DNA from: Bacillus sp. FJAT-28004
GTDB taxonomy: Bacteria; Bacillota; Bacilli; Paenibacillales; Paenibacillaceae
DNA: 64,000 nucleotides
Reading direction: 5' to 3'
NCBI RefSeq assembly: GCF_001280845.1
Contig: NZ_LGHP01000003.1
Location: 186,547-250,546 of the forward strand
In this document: positions 31,258 to 40,780 of the stretch, piece after piece
Numbering within the stretch: the stretch's first letter is position 1
Layout of the letters: each line of letters opens with the position of its first letter
Program-made: the position numbers and the translations under genes
The notes under the pieces: generated by a model
Seen by the model: the letters and a program-made list of their open reading frames with translations, nothing else
What the model was told of the DNA's origin: nothing
Database searches by the model: none

Positions 31258-31632
31258 ATGAAAGAAATTATTTTAACGGACAAAGCTCAACAGCCAGGAG
31301 GAATGCCTTATTCTCAAGCCGTCAAAGTTGGAAATACCGTTTATGTAGCTGGTCAGGGACCTTTCGATCCTATAAGCGGCATGTGCGAGGACAGCACGTT
31401 GGAATATCAGGCAAGAAGGACATTGGACAACTTGAAAGCCATTCTTGAAGAAGCAGGAGCCCAAATGACGGATGTCGTCAAAGTAACCGTGTTTCTTGGA
31501 GCAGGGGCTGATTTTAACGAGTTCAACATCTACTATAAAGAGTATTTTTCTGCTCCGTATCCAGCAAGAGCAATTACCTGCGTAAGTGCGGATATTTTAG
31601 TGCAAATTGATGCAATTGCTGTCATTGAGTAA
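31258..31632 (+). CDS. RidA/YjgF family enamine-imine deaminase
   Basis: 124 residues with AGGAGG upstream. It has the RidA pattern: GGMPYSQAVKVGNTVYVAGQGPFDP at 14-38, QARRTLDNLKAILEEAGAQMTDVVKVTVFL, and the substrate Arg in YPARAITCVSADIL near the end. RidA hydrolyses reactive enamines/imines formed by PLP enzymes. Trimeric and cytoplasmic in known members. It closes the run of genes before a terminator. Confidence 0.9.
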   Translation: MKEIILTDKAQQPGGMPYSQAVKVGNTVYVAGQGPFDPISGMCEDSTLEYQARRTLDNLKAILEEAGAQMTDVVKVTVFLGAGADFNEFNIYYKEYFSAPYPARAITCVSADILVQIDAIAVIE

Positions 31633-31679
31633 ATAGTCTAGCCGCGTAAGTAAGGCGACAAGTAATCCATTGAAACCAA

Positions 31680-31707
31680 AGGTCATCCTGCAAAGGATGG
31701 CCTTTTT
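31680..31707 (+). terminator. Intrinsic terminator
   Basis: AGGTCATCCT pairs with AGGATGGCCT around a short GCAA loop, followed by TTTTT. Confidence 0.85.
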
Positions 31708-31877
31708 GTATCCTATAGTTCCAATGCCAATCGTTCACTATATTCATAGAATCTTGTAATATTTTCTTGCAACAGTCGAGTTGTTTAGTGTTATACTCGC
31801 TTATAAATTGACAACCAATGCGGAAATTCATTAGTTAATGAGTGAAAGCGACCGCATGAAGATGGAGCGTGAGCGGA

Positions 31878-33473
31878 TTGAAAATACTAATTGTGGATGA
31901 CGAGCCAAGGCATCTCAGAGGAATGGCTAAATTAGTTAGCGAGATGCGGCCAAACGCTGAAATTGTTGTAGCGAAAGATGGGGCGGCTGCTATGGAGATC
32001 ATTCGAGTGGATCGGCCCCAAATCATGTTGACGGATATCCAGATGCCTAATATGGATGGCCTTACTTTGCTTAAATGGCTTGAGAATGAGCCACATCGAC
32101 CGAAGGTAGTCATGGTATCTGCCTATAATTTGTTTGAATATGCGCAAACCGCGCTTCGTCATGGCGCTTACGACTACTTGTTGAAGCCGATTGATACAGA
32201 TAAAGTGGAGGATATTTTGCGGCGACTTGATGCGCAAATAGCAACGGAGTCAAAGCAGGATGAGGTATCCGAAAAGCTAAAGGATAGACTTAAACTCACC
32301 TCCTCTGCTTACCAAAAGAATCTGCTTTTGTTATGGCTGAGCGGTAACTTATCGGCAGTGGAACAAGAGGAACTTGAAGCACTCGATATTGTGCAAGGAA
32401 GCGGTACAGTAATATTCTCCGAACTCACCATTCGCCTAGAGGAGGATAAGAGTCTCCATACACCAGCGTTGTTGCAGCAGTTGGAGCATTTAGGGTCATA
32501 TTACGGTCAAGCTAGTACCTTCTCCTTAAATTCGTTGCGAGATGATGTATTCCAAGCCATTACGATTGTACGTACTCAGGCCCCATTCCAGCATAGACGC
32601 GAAGAAATTCGTTCGGCATTTACCGCTTTGAGCAAGGAATGGCTGCCGATTGGCAGACTTGTACATGGAATTGGCAGTAGCTGTTTTTCCTTACTAGAGC
32701 AGTTGCCTCAATCGTATCGATCAGCTCAAACCGCATGTATATATAATTTTCATGATCGTTGGCAGGGTGTCTTGTTTCATGATGAGCTGCGACTTTCCAG
32801 CAAGTCCTTTCACTTAGATGGGGAACGGTTATTCGAAGCTTTGCAGGATACCGATCCGATGGCTGCGATAATGCTGTGCCGGTCTGCCTTTCATGATCTG
32901 GCAGGTGAAGGTCAAACAGAACCGCAACTCATTAAAGAGTGTGCCTCTCTCACGCTCATGAAGATTAAAAGCCGAACAAGAGATGTTGTCGAAAGAAACT
33001 TTGGAAGCGTCCTCACGAATACGGTTATAACGGAAATCCCCACATGCGATAGTTTCAGTAAGCTGCTTGGGCTCTTAGAATATCAACTTCGTGATTTGCA
33101 TCAAGCACTACGGAACATGAAGCAAGGGAAAAGCGAAATCATTATGGATAAGTGTTTGAGCTGGATACAAGAGAAATATATGGAGGATCTGACACTCGAG
33201 ATGGCAGCTGAACAGTTCGCCTTTAATCCGTCTTATTTCAGTACATTAATCAAAAGCCGTACCGGAAAGTCTTTTTCTGACCATATCACTGAGGCTCGAA
33301 TGAGAAGGGCGAAAGAATTGCTCAGAGCCGGTACTCTGAAAATTTATGATATTGCTGCGCAATGCGGTTACCGTGATACGAAGTATTTTTGCAGAGTGTT
33401 CAAGAAACAGAATGGTCTATCACCTGAAACCTATAAGCACAAATCCCTTTCGACGAATAGAGACGAGATATGA
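31878..33473 (+). CDS. YesN-type response regulator (receiver plus AraC DNA-binding domain)
   Basis: About 531 residues. TTG 31878 (MKILIVDDEPRHL) has GGAG 10 nt upstream; GTG 31869 is the alternative. Receiver domain: acidic DDE pair, phospho-acceptor Asp in MLTDIQMPNMDG, VVMVSAYN and the Lys in YDYLLKPI. The C-terminal 100 residues hold two helix-turn-helix motifs ending in CGYRDTKYFCRVFKKQNGLSPETYK. It pairs with the sensor kinase that overlaps it by 4 bp, and probably activates the sugar importer and GH127 genes downstream. Confidence 0.9.
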   Translation: MKILIVDDEPRHLRGMAKLVSEMRPNAEIVVAKDGAAAMEIIRVDRPQIMLTDIQMPNMDGLTLLKWLENEPHRPKVVMVSAYNLFEYAQTALRHGAYDYLLKPIDTDKVEDILRRLDAQIATESKQDEVSEKLKDRLKLTSSAYQKNLLLLWLSGNLSAVEQEELEALDIVQGSGTVIFSELTIRLEEDKSLHTPALLQQLEHLGSYYGQASTFSLNSLRDDVFQAITIVRTQAPFQHRREEIRSAFTALSKEWLPIGRLVHGIGSSCFSLLEQLPQSYRSAQTACIYNFHDRWQGVLFHDELRLSSKSFHLDGERLFEALQDTDPMAAIMLCRSAFHDLAGEGQTEPQLIKECASLTLMKIKSRTRDVVERNFGSVLTNTVITEIPTCDSFSKLLGLLEYQLRDLHQALRNMKQGKSEIIMDKCLSWIQEKYMEDLTLEMAAEQFAFNPSYFSTLIKSRTGKSFSDHITEARMRRAKELLRAGTLKIYDIAAQCGYRDTKYFCRVFKKQNGLSPETYKHKSLSTNRDEI

Positions 33474-35248
33474 ACATGACATTTCGAAGACGGCTGTTCA
33501 TCAGCTATATTATTTTAATTGCTTTGCCGTTCCTCGTGTTAAGTACATTATTTTATCGTACAAGCCTTAAGGTCGTGACGGAGCAAGCGCAAAAAAACGT
33601 TTATGAGATCGTCAAAAAAAATAATGAAGTCATCGATACGAAGCTCAAAGTTGTGGATCAGAACAGCTTGGCCTTATTTGTAGACAAGGATCTATTTCAA
33701 ATATTCAGTAAGCTGAATCCAGCAAAGGACGAGGAGCTGCTCGCAGCCGATCGACGAGTATCCACCATTCTCAGTAAATATTTCTCGCAAAACGAGGATG
33801 TTTACGCCTATCAGCTTTGGACTTCTTACTTCACCTTTGGCAATTCGCAAAACATGCCGCAAGGAGATCCCACACTTTCGAATATTTACCGGCAAGCCGA
33901 GCAAGCGGGTGGGAAAATGATCTGGTATCCTACCTATGACTTTGTAGATATGTTTGATCAGTCTTGGCTTTCCAAGAGCAAGATCGACTATCGCTATTTA
34001 TATTCGGCTACGCGCTTGCTCAATTTCACACATATGGAAGACAGTACTTTAATTAAGCTGGATCCGAATGTGGAGCGGCCTGTGCTCACGATTAGCTTCA
34101 AATCCACCGTACTGGATGCTCTGTTTGAGAAAAGCATACCAGTCGGTTCTCGCTATATGGTATTAGATCCGAACAATATCGTGGTTGCTGGCAGTGATGT
34201 GTCACAAGTAACGAAAAGTTTCAACGAGAAATGGGTGGATTCATTCCGCATGACGGGAAGCGGCACTCAGCGGATGAAGCTGAACGGCGAGAATATGATT
34301 ATATGTTTTGACCGCTCAACCGTAACCGGGTGGTTATCTATCGTAATAACGCCAGAATCTGCCTTGGTAGGCAACCTAGTGCCTGTTATTCGAACCTCGA
34401 CGATTGTGTTAGCTGCTATTTTGGGGGGCATCGCTTTTCTATTTGCTTATTTTATATTAAGCCGCATCACCGGTCCGATTAAGAAGCTGCTCGGAGCGAT
34501 GAGATCCGTTGGCGAAGGTGACTTTCAAACCCGGGTGGAGGTCAGCACGAATGATGAATTTGGAATTTTGATGCAGCGGTTTAACCGGATGAATGATCGG
34601 ATTCACCTGCTGGTCAAAGAGAATTATGAGATTAAGTTAAAGGAAAAGGAAGCTGAAATTCACGCGCTTAATATGCAGATGAATCCTCATTTTTTGTATA
34701 ACACGCTCAATATTATGAATTGGACGGCTATTGAGAATAACCAGAAGGAACTAAGTAAAATGCTCGTTTGTTTGTCCAATATGCTGCATTATACCTCTCG
34801 GAAGGAATGGGGTGCCGTTCATCTTTCGGAAGAAATCGAGTGGATGAAAAACTATTTTTATATTATGTCTGCTCGGTTCGAAGGCAAATTTACGGTTAAC
34901 TATGAAATTGATCCTTCTCTTTATGATCATAAGGTGCCGAGGCTGCTGTTTCAGCCGTTTGTTGAAAATGCTATTCTGCATGGGTTTAATCAGATGGATG
35001 AGGGAGGCGTCATCTTCATTCGCGGATGGGAAGATGGAGGAAGCCGTTTTTTTGAGATAAACGATAATGGACGAGGAATAAGTGAAGAGATGATTAAACT
35101 GATTTTGTTTAAGGAGTCCTCCTCGGTCGGAATTAAGAACACCATCTCCCGTATACAGATGGCATACGGCGACGAATACGGCATCGAGATTCGACCCGTA
35201 CAAGGATCAGGTACAAGCATTCTGATACGACTTCCGCTCCAAACCTAA
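33470..35248 (+). CDS. YesM-type sensor histidine kinase
   Basis: 592 residues: membrane helix at about 10-30, an extracellular sensor of about 260 residues, a second helix near 300-325 (STIVLAAILGGIAFLFAYFI), a HAMP domain, then a His_kinase domain with the phospho-accepting His in MNPHFLYNTLNIMNW and HATPase motifs (FQPFVENAILHGF, INDNGRGI, SVGIKNTISRI). It faces outward and likely senses a carbohydrate or a binding-protein complex. It is the partner of the regulator upstream. Confidence 0.9.
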   Translation: MNMTFRRRLFISYIILIALPFLVLSTLFYRTSLKVVTEQAQKNVYEIVKKNNEVIDTKLKVVDQNSLALFVDKDLFQIFSKLNPAKDEELLAADRRVSTILSKYFSQNEDVYAYQLWTSYFTFGNSQNMPQGDPTLSNIYRQAEQAGGKMIWYPTYDFVDMFDQSWLSKSKIDYRYLYSATRLLNFTHMEDSTLIKLDPNVERPVLTISFKSTVLDALFEKSIPVGSRYMVLDPNNIVVAGSDVSQVTKSFNEKWVDSFRMTGSGTQRMKLNGENMIICFDRSTVTGWLSIVITPESALVGNLVPVIRTSTIVLAAILGGIAFLFAYFILSRITGPIKKLLGAMRSVGEGDFQTRVEVSTNDEFGILMQRFNRMNDRIHLLVKENYEIKLKEKEAEIHALNMQMNPHFLYNTLNIMNWTAIENNQKELSKMLVCLSNMLHYTSRKEWGAVHLSEEIEWMKNYFYIMSARFEGKFTVNYEIDPSLYDHKVPRLLFQPFVENAILHGFNQMDEGGVIFIRGWEDGGSRFFEINDNGRGISEEMIKLILFKESSSVGIKNTISRIQMAYGDEYGIEIRPVQGSGTSILIRLPLQT

Positions 35249-35281
35249 TAATAGTCCACCATTCTAATAATACTCGGGTTT

Positions 35282-35295
35282 TGAAAGCGTTATCT
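35282..35295 (+). promoter_or_regulatory. cre-like site upstream of sugar importer
   Basis: TGAAAGCGTTATCT differs from the CcpA consensus TGWNANCGNTNWCA only at the last base. It lies 75 bp before the binding-protein gene, consistent with catabolite repression. Inferred. Confidence 0.4.
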
Positions 35296-35369
35296 ATCCA
35301 TTACAATAAAAGCATCATAGACTGCAGCTATGAGCCAATGAGATTGATAAATGAAAGGGGCTCGTTACG

Positions 35370-36809
35370 ATGATGAGAAGACAATGGAAATCGGTTTCCG
35401 TTCTCTTGGTTGTACTACTCATGACAATCAGCGTATTATCGGCATGCACGAAGTCTGATTCGGGTAACAACAACTCTCAGGCTCAAGCCACGAACGGTAC
35501 AAGCAGCACAGAAAATACTGGAAGCGGCGAAAATGTCTCCAAAGACCCTATCAAACTGCGTCTTACAGCTTGGGGTGCACCTGATGAGATAGCTGCATTT
35601 AAGAAAGCAGTCGCTAGTTTTGAGGATAAGCACACGAATATTAAGGTTGATTTCCAAGCGATCTCAGCTGATTACGATACGAAATTAACGACCATGGTAG
35701 CTGGGAATGACGAGCCTGATATTGCCATGATGGAGTCTAGCACGATCGCTTATCCTTTAGCAGAAGAAGGTAAGTTCGTTAACCTTCAGGACTTCCTTGA
35801 TAAGGATTCGGAGCTGACTGTTGACAGACTAGTTCCTAACATCATGTACTCCTCAGAGCCCGGCAATGTAGTCGGAATTGCGCCTGGTCCAGAATCTTTT
35901 GCCCTATTTTATAACGAAGATGTATTTAAGGATGCAGGATTAACACCTCCACCAGCCAAAGCTTCTGAAGCGTGGACATGGGATGAATTCGTTGAGGTTG
36001 CCAAAAAGCTTACGATCGACAATAAAGGCAAGAATGCGACCGAAGAAGGTTTTGATGCTAAAAATATTAAACAGTTCGGAGTCAACGTACCTACTTGGTG
36101 GGGCTCATATAGTAACTTCATCTATTCGAATGGCGGAGACTTCTTATCCGCGGACGGCAAGAGTTTTGCTCTGAATCAGCCTGAGGCTGTTGAAGCTATT
36201 CAAAAGATTTCCGATCTAATCAATGTCCACCATGTTGCACCGTCACCGGTTCAAGCTAAAAATATTCCAGGCACGAACGTTGCGCTTCAAACAAAGAAAG
36301 TAGCAATGGCCTTTGACGGACAATGGGCGAGCACGGGCTTAGCACAATCCAAATTCAATTTTAACGTTGGCGTGCTTCCAGTCATGAAACAGCCGATGAC
36401 AACTGTCGTTTCTGGCATGTTCTCAATGTTTAAATCAACAAAGCACCCCGAGGAAGCATGGGAGCTCTTGAAGGCGCTGATCGATCCAGAGGCTTCAATC
36501 GAACTGCTTACTGCCGGTACTTGGATGCCCTCTCATAAAGAGTGGTACACGGATGAGACATACCTATCCAGATGGACCGAAAACCTGCCTTCTCGTCCAT
36601 CAGGTTACAAGGATGCGGTCGTTGAGATGGTCTTGAGCAACAGCCATGCAACGCCAACCGCTTATGTGAAAAACTTCAATAAAATTATGGATATCGTTAA
36701 TCCCGCATTGGATAAAGTATGGCTAGGCCAACAAACCGCTCAAGAGGCAATGGATTCTATCGCTGCTAAAGCACAGGCGCAAGTCCAAGGGCGTCGCGAC
36801 GTACAATAA
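35370..36809 (+). CDS. Sugar ABC transporter substrate-binding lipoprotein
   Basis: 479 residues. Signal peptide with lipobox (ISVLSAC, Cys near 26) followed by a Ser/Asn/Gly-rich linker, then an extracellular solute-binding family 1 fold (LRLTAWGAPDEIAAFKKAV, MVAGNDEPDIAMMESS, GPESFALFYNEDVFKDAG). Anchored on the outer face, it should deliver an oligosaccharide to the two permeases encoded next. The ATP-binding subunit is missing from the locus, as is common in these organisms, where a shared MsmX-type ATPase serves several importers. Confidence 0.9.
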   Translation: MMRRQWKSVSVLLVVLLMTISVLSACTKSDSGNNNSQAQATNGTSSTENTGSGENVSKDPIKLRLTAWGAPDEIAAFKKAVASFEDKHTNIKVDFQAISADYDTKLTTMVAGNDEPDIAMMESSTIAYPLAEEGKFVNLQDFLDKDSELTVDRLVPNIMYSSEPGNVVGIAPGPESFALFYNEDVFKDAGLTPPPAKASEAWTWDEFVEVAKKLTIDNKGKNATEEGFDAKNIKQFGVNVPTWWGSYSNFIYSNGGDFLSADGKSFALNQPEAVEAIQKISDLINVHHVAPSPVQAKNIPGTNVALQTKKVAMAFDGQWASTGLAQSKFNFNVGVLPVMKQPMTTVVSGMFSMFKSTKHPEEAWELLKALIDPEASIELLTAGTWMPSHKEWYTDETYLSRWTENLPSRPSGYKDAVVEMVLSNSHATPTAYVKNFNKIMDIVNPALDKVWLGQQTAQEAMDSIAAKAQAQVQGRRDVQ

Positions 36810-36894
36810 AGATTTAAAGAAAGAACTGTAGTCAGGATTGACGGCGTTCTTATTGAGGACCGCCGTCTTCTTATGATAGGAGGTACGTATCGAC

Positions 36895-37833
36895 ATGGAT
36901 ATCCCTGTGCAAACCATTCCAGCAATAAAGAAAAAAAGCCGAATAAGAGAGCGTAAGGCTTTATTTTATGGATTATTATTCACAGCTCCCGCTATATTGG
37001 GCTTTATTATTTTTACGCTCGGCCCAATGATTGCAAGTCTGGTGCTGAGTCTAACGGATTATAGCGTGTTTAAAGATACAACCTCGTTTATTGGATTCGA
37101 TAATTACGCCAAGCTGTTCTCAGGTGAAGATGACTTATTTTATAAATCGCTAGGTGTTACCTTCTACTTCGTTATCTTGCGGGTACCTGCCGTCATCATT
37201 ATCTCCTTCATACTGGCGCTGCTCCTTAATATGAATGTAAAGGGAAGGTCGTTGTTTCGCACGATTATCTATTTGCCAAGTATTGTTCCGGCTGTTGCAT
37301 CGTCCATGATATGGCTATGGCTGCTCAATCCTGATTTAGGTTTAGTAAATACGGTGCTAACATGGTTTCATCTACCGACAAGCAACTGGCTGTTCGGCGA
37401 AAGCAGTGTTATCCCTTCTGTTGTCTTAACGACTCTTTGGGGAATTGGCGGCACGGTTATCATTTTCCTAGCGGGACTCTCGGGTATTCCGAAGCAGTAC
37501 TATGAGGCTATTGATGTCGATGGCGGAGGTTGGTTTCATAAGCTGCGGCATATTACCATCCCGATGGTAACACCGACGATTTTCTTCAACACCATTATGA
37601 CGATTATCGGTTCCTTCCAAGTGTTTAGCGAAGCGTACATTTTGACACAGGGCGGACCGAATAACAAAAGCTTATTTTTCGTATTTTACCTGTGGAGTAC
37701 AGCATTCCGTGATACAGAGATGGGTTATGCATCCGCCTTGGCATGGATATTATTTATCATTATTTTGTTCTTTACGTTCATCGTATTCAAGACCTCGAAA
37801 TCTTGGGTGTACTACGAGGGGGAGAAATCATGA
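36895..37833 (+). CDS. Sugar ABC transporter permease (MalF/LacF type)
   Basis: 312 residues with six membrane helices. The EAA loop reads YYEAIDVDGGGWFHKLRHITIPM, which contacts the ATPase. The basic N-terminus (KKKSRIRERK) keeps it inside. AGGAGGT lies 10 nt before the start. It overlaps the second permease gene by 4 bp. It forms the heterodimeric channel for the sugar bound by the upstream lipoprotein. Confidence 0.9.
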   Translation: MDIPVQTIPAIKKKSRIRERKALFYGLLFTAPAILGFIIFTLGPMIASLVLSLTDYSVFKDTTSFIGFDNYAKLFSGEDDLFYKSLGVTFYFVILRVPAVIIISFILALLLNMNVKGRSLFRTIIYLPSIVPAVASSMIWLWLLNPDLGLVNTVLTWFHLPTSNWLFGESSVIPSVVLTTLWGIGGTVIIFLAGLSGIPKQYYEAIDVDGGGWFHKLRHITIPMVTPTIFFNTIMTIIGSFQVFSEAYILTQGGPNNKSLFFVFYLWSTAFRDTEMGYASALAWILFIIILFFTFIVFKTSKSWVYYEGEKS

Positions 37834-38660
37834 GGGAGTCCAGACTCAAGCTGACAGCAGGATATATTGCCCTTATACTTGTTTCGGCCATGTTCATTAT
37901 TCCGTTTGTCTGGTTGATTCGGAGTTCGGTGATGGATTTATCGCAAATTTTCGTTATGCCGCCTGAATGGATTCCGAATCCTTTTAAATGGGACAATTAC
38001 GAGAGAGCACTTACCGTGTTGCCGTTCGGTGATTTCTTCAAAAATACACTTATTATTGTGTTCAGCGTTATTATAGGCACGGTGTTGACGAGCACAATCG
38101 CAGCCTTTGGCTTCTCCCGTATTCAGTGGAAGGGCCGGGACACCATCTTCGCGATTCTCATGACCAGTATGATGCTGCCCGCTGCGGTTACCTTAATTCC
38201 GAGTTTTCTCGGATGGAAGACGCTTGGCTTCTACGATACGTTCTATCCGTTGATCGTTCCGGCCTTCTTCGGTGGAGGTATCTTTAATATCTTCCTGCTA
38301 AGGCAGTTCTACATGACGATTCCGCGTGATTTTGATGAAGCTGCTTATGTAGATGGGGCTAATTACTTTCAAATTTACTGGCGAATTCTTATGCCGCTTA
38401 GCCGCTCGGCTGTTATCGTCGTTGCGCTATTCACCTTCTTAGGTTCGTGGAATGACTTTATGGGACCTCTTATCTATTTGAAGAGTGATAGCAACTTTAC
38501 GCTGGCACTGGGTTTGCAAATGTTTCAAGGCAGCTATACGGCGCAATGGGATTTGCTCATGGCGGCGTCGGCAACCGTCGTTATGCCCTGCGTGCTCGTA
38601 TTTTTAATCGGTCAGCGTTATTTTCTGGAAGGAATTACGTTAACGGGATTGAAAGGATAA
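37830..38660 (+). CDS. Sugar ABC transporter permease (MalG/LacG type)
   Basis: 276 residues from ATG 37830, which overlaps the first permease stop (ATGA) and has GGGGGAG upstream; longer in-frame starts lie inside the previous gene. Six helices with the EAA loop FDEAAYVDGANYFQIYWRILMPL. It is the second channel subunit of the importer. Confidence 0.9.
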   Translation: MRESRLKLTAGYIALILVSAMFIIPFVWLIRSSVMDLSQIFVMPPEWIPNPFKWDNYERALTVLPFGDFFKNTLIIVFSVIIGTVLTSTIAAFGFSRIQWKGRDTIFAILMTSMMLPAAVTLIPSFLGWKTLGFYDTFYPLIVPAFFGGGIFNIFLLRQFYMTIPRDFDEAAYVDGANYFQIYWRILMPLSRSAVIVVALFTFLGSWNDFMGPLIYLKSDSNFTLALGLQMFQGSYTAQWDLLMAASATVVMPCVLVFLIGQRYFLEGITLTGLKG

Positions 38661-38687
38661 GAATAAACGATGAAAGGATGGTTAGAC

Positions 38688-40532
38688 ATGACACAAACGG
38701 AAACGAAGACCATAAAAGGCTGGCAAGACGTATCCTTTACAAATGTTGCGATCGATGACGCTTTCTGGAGGCCGCGGCTGGAAGTGCTCAAAAATATTAC
38801 GCTGAAGGCTTGTCTGGATAAATGTGAGGAGACGGGCCGCATTGCCAACTTCGCCATAGCTGGCGGGTTGCTGGAAGGCAAATTCGAAGGAATGTATTAT
38901 AACGACTCCGATGTATATAAGGTGCTTGAAGGCGCAGCCTATGCACTGATGACGGATCGTGATCCTATACTGGAAGCGGAAATCGATCGGATTATTGATC
39001 TCATAGCTTCAGCGCAGGAAGCGGATGGATACTTGAGCACTTACTACACACTTGAAGCGCCTGATCTCAAATGGTCTGACATGGAAAAACATGAGATGTA
39101 TAACGGTGGTCATATGATTGAAGCAGCGGTTGCCTATTTCGAAGCGACAGGCAAGCGGAAGCTGCTCGATGTTGGATGCCGTATGGCCGATCATTATGAC
39201 AGTTTGTTTGGACCAGGCAAGCGACACTGGGTGGAAGGGCATGAGGAAATTGAGCTTGCGCTTGTGAAGCTGTATCGCGCAACGAGCGAGGATCGTTATT
39301 GGAAGCTTGCGCTTTGGCTGCTTGAAGAACGCGGTCATGGCCATGGTGTCGGTGCAATATGGGACAAGGAGGAATGGGGCCCAGCATACTGTCAGGATGA
39401 TGTTCCCGTTCGGGATATCGAGAAGGTAACGGGCCACGCTGTACGAGCGATGTATTTGTACACCGCGATGGCGGATGTTGTGCATGCCTCAGGTGATCCA
39501 ACGTATATTGATGCGCTGCACCGCGTTTGGGCACATACAGTTGAACGGAATATGTATGTGACAGGAGGCATCGGGCCTTCTCAGCATAATGAAGGTTTTA
39601 CGCATGATTACGATCTGCCGAATGAATCTGCTTATTGCGAGACCTGCGCGGCTATCGCTATGGTATTTTGGAATCACCGGATGAACTTGCTGTTTGGCGA
39701 TGCCAAATATGCAGATGTTGTGGAGCGGGAGATGTACAATGGTGCTTTAGCCGGAATCTCGCTGTCAGGCGACAAATTTTTCTACGTTAATCCGCTTGCT
39801 TCAAAGGGGGAGCACCACCGAGTAGACTGGTTCGGCACCTCTTGCTGCCCGACAAACCTAGTTAGGTTCTTGCCATCCATTGGTCAATATACCTATGCTG
39901 CAACGGATGATGGGTTTGTTGTCAATCAATACATGAACGGGGAAACGACTTTGGAAGCGAAGAGCGGGATATCCGTCAAGCTCAAGCAGACAACGGCGTA
40001 TCCTTGGGATGGAAGAATTGAGCTTACGGTAAGCCCAGATCGAGCGGAAATGTTCGAGATTCGACTTCGTGTACCTGGCTGGTGCAGAGGATATAAGCTA
40101 TCGGTTCTAGGCGAGCGTACGCTGGGATCGGAAGGACTGATCGACAACGGTTATCTCGTACTAAATCGTCACTGGGCGCCGGGAGACTCTGTTGTACTAG
40201 AGCTTGATATGCCGGTTGAGGTTGTCCGGTCACGGATGGAAGTGGAAGCTAACGTTGGAAGAATTGCCCTGCAACGTGGGCCGATCGTGTACTGCATGGA
40301 GCAGACCGATAATTTGGGGTTATCCTATGACGAATTTTCCCTTGCCGCACATGAGCAGCTGTTGACCGAGCACCGAGCTGAGTTGCTTGGCGGCGTGACC
40401 GTTCTGAGAGGGAAAGCAGCCGAAGGGTTCCCTTGTTTATTCATTCCTTATTATGCATGGGATAACCGTGAGGCCGGCTTTATGCAGATATGGGTTCGTG
40501 AAGCGGAAGATCAGGGCTTATATCGTTATTGA
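38688..40532 (+). CDS. Glycoside hydrolase family 127 (beta-L-arabinofuranosidase type)
   Basis: 614 residues from ATG 38688 (AAAGGA 9 nt upstream). DUF1680/GH127 blocks: DAFWRPRL, GLLEGKFEGMYYNDSDVYKVLEGAAYAL, HEMYNGGHMIEAAVAYF, GHAVRAMYLYTAMADV and the Cys pair SAYCETCAA...GTSCCPTN that, with a Glu (EVEREMYNG-type region), forms the Zn-thiolate nucleophile of HypBA1-like enzymes. There is no signal peptide, so it acts in the cytoplasm on oligosaccharides brought in by the importer. A second family member ends the window. Confidence 0.88.
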   Translation: MTQTETKTIKGWQDVSFTNVAIDDAFWRPRLEVLKNITLKACLDKCEETGRIANFAIAGGLLEGKFEGMYYNDSDVYKVLEGAAYALMTDRDPILEAEIDRIIDLIASAQEADGYLSTYYTLEAPDLKWSDMEKHEMYNGGHMIEAAVAYFEATGKRKLLDVGCRMADHYDSLFGPGKRHWVEGHEEIELALVKLYRATSEDRYWKLALWLLEERGHGHGVGAIWDKEEWGPAYCQDDVPVRDIEKVTGHAVRAMYLYTAMADVVHASGDPTYIDALHRVWAHTVERNMYVTGGIGPSQHNEGFTHDYDLPNESAYCETCAAIAMVFWNHRMNLLFGDAKYADVVEREMYNGALAGISLSGDKFFYVNPLASKGEHHRVDWFGTSCCPTNLVRFLPSIGQYTYAATDDGFVVNQYMNGETTLEAKSGISVKLKQTTAYPWDGRIELTVSPDRAEMFEIRLRVPGWCRGYKLSVLGERTLGSEGLIDNGYLVLNRHWAPGDSVVLELDMPVEVVRSRMEVEANVGRIALQRGPIVYCMEQTDNLGLSYDEFSLAAHEQLLTEHRAELLGGVTVLRGKAAEGFPCLFIPYYAWDNREAGFMQIWVREAEDQGLYRY

Positions 40533-40553
40533 GAAGCAAGTATAAGAATCGAC

Positions 40554-40606
40554 AAAAACCCGAAAGCAAGACACTTCTTTACAAAGTGTCTATCTTTCGG
40601 GTTTTT
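40554..40606 (+). terminator. Strong intrinsic terminator
   Basis: AAAAACCCGAAAG (40554-40566) pairs with CTTTCGGGTTTTT (40594-40606), with an inner GACACTT/AAGTGTC stem. It ends the sugar locus. Confidence 0.9.
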
Positions 40607-40780
40607 GTTCATTTGGCTTGCCATTGGGCTAAGTTTCAATAACTAATTGTGCAACAAATAATGGATTTCGTTCGTTTAGGAGTTAACAAATTTAATATAA
40701 ATTGGGAATTATTTAACTAGATTATCTAGACTTTATAGCAGTGGAATTAGCTTAGATTGAACAAAAAGGAGATGAATAAA

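Noticed and set aside
39009..39534. Two long minus-strand frames inside the GH127 gene
   Set aside because: Both are antisense to conserved GH127 blocks and lack ribosome sites and recognisable domains.
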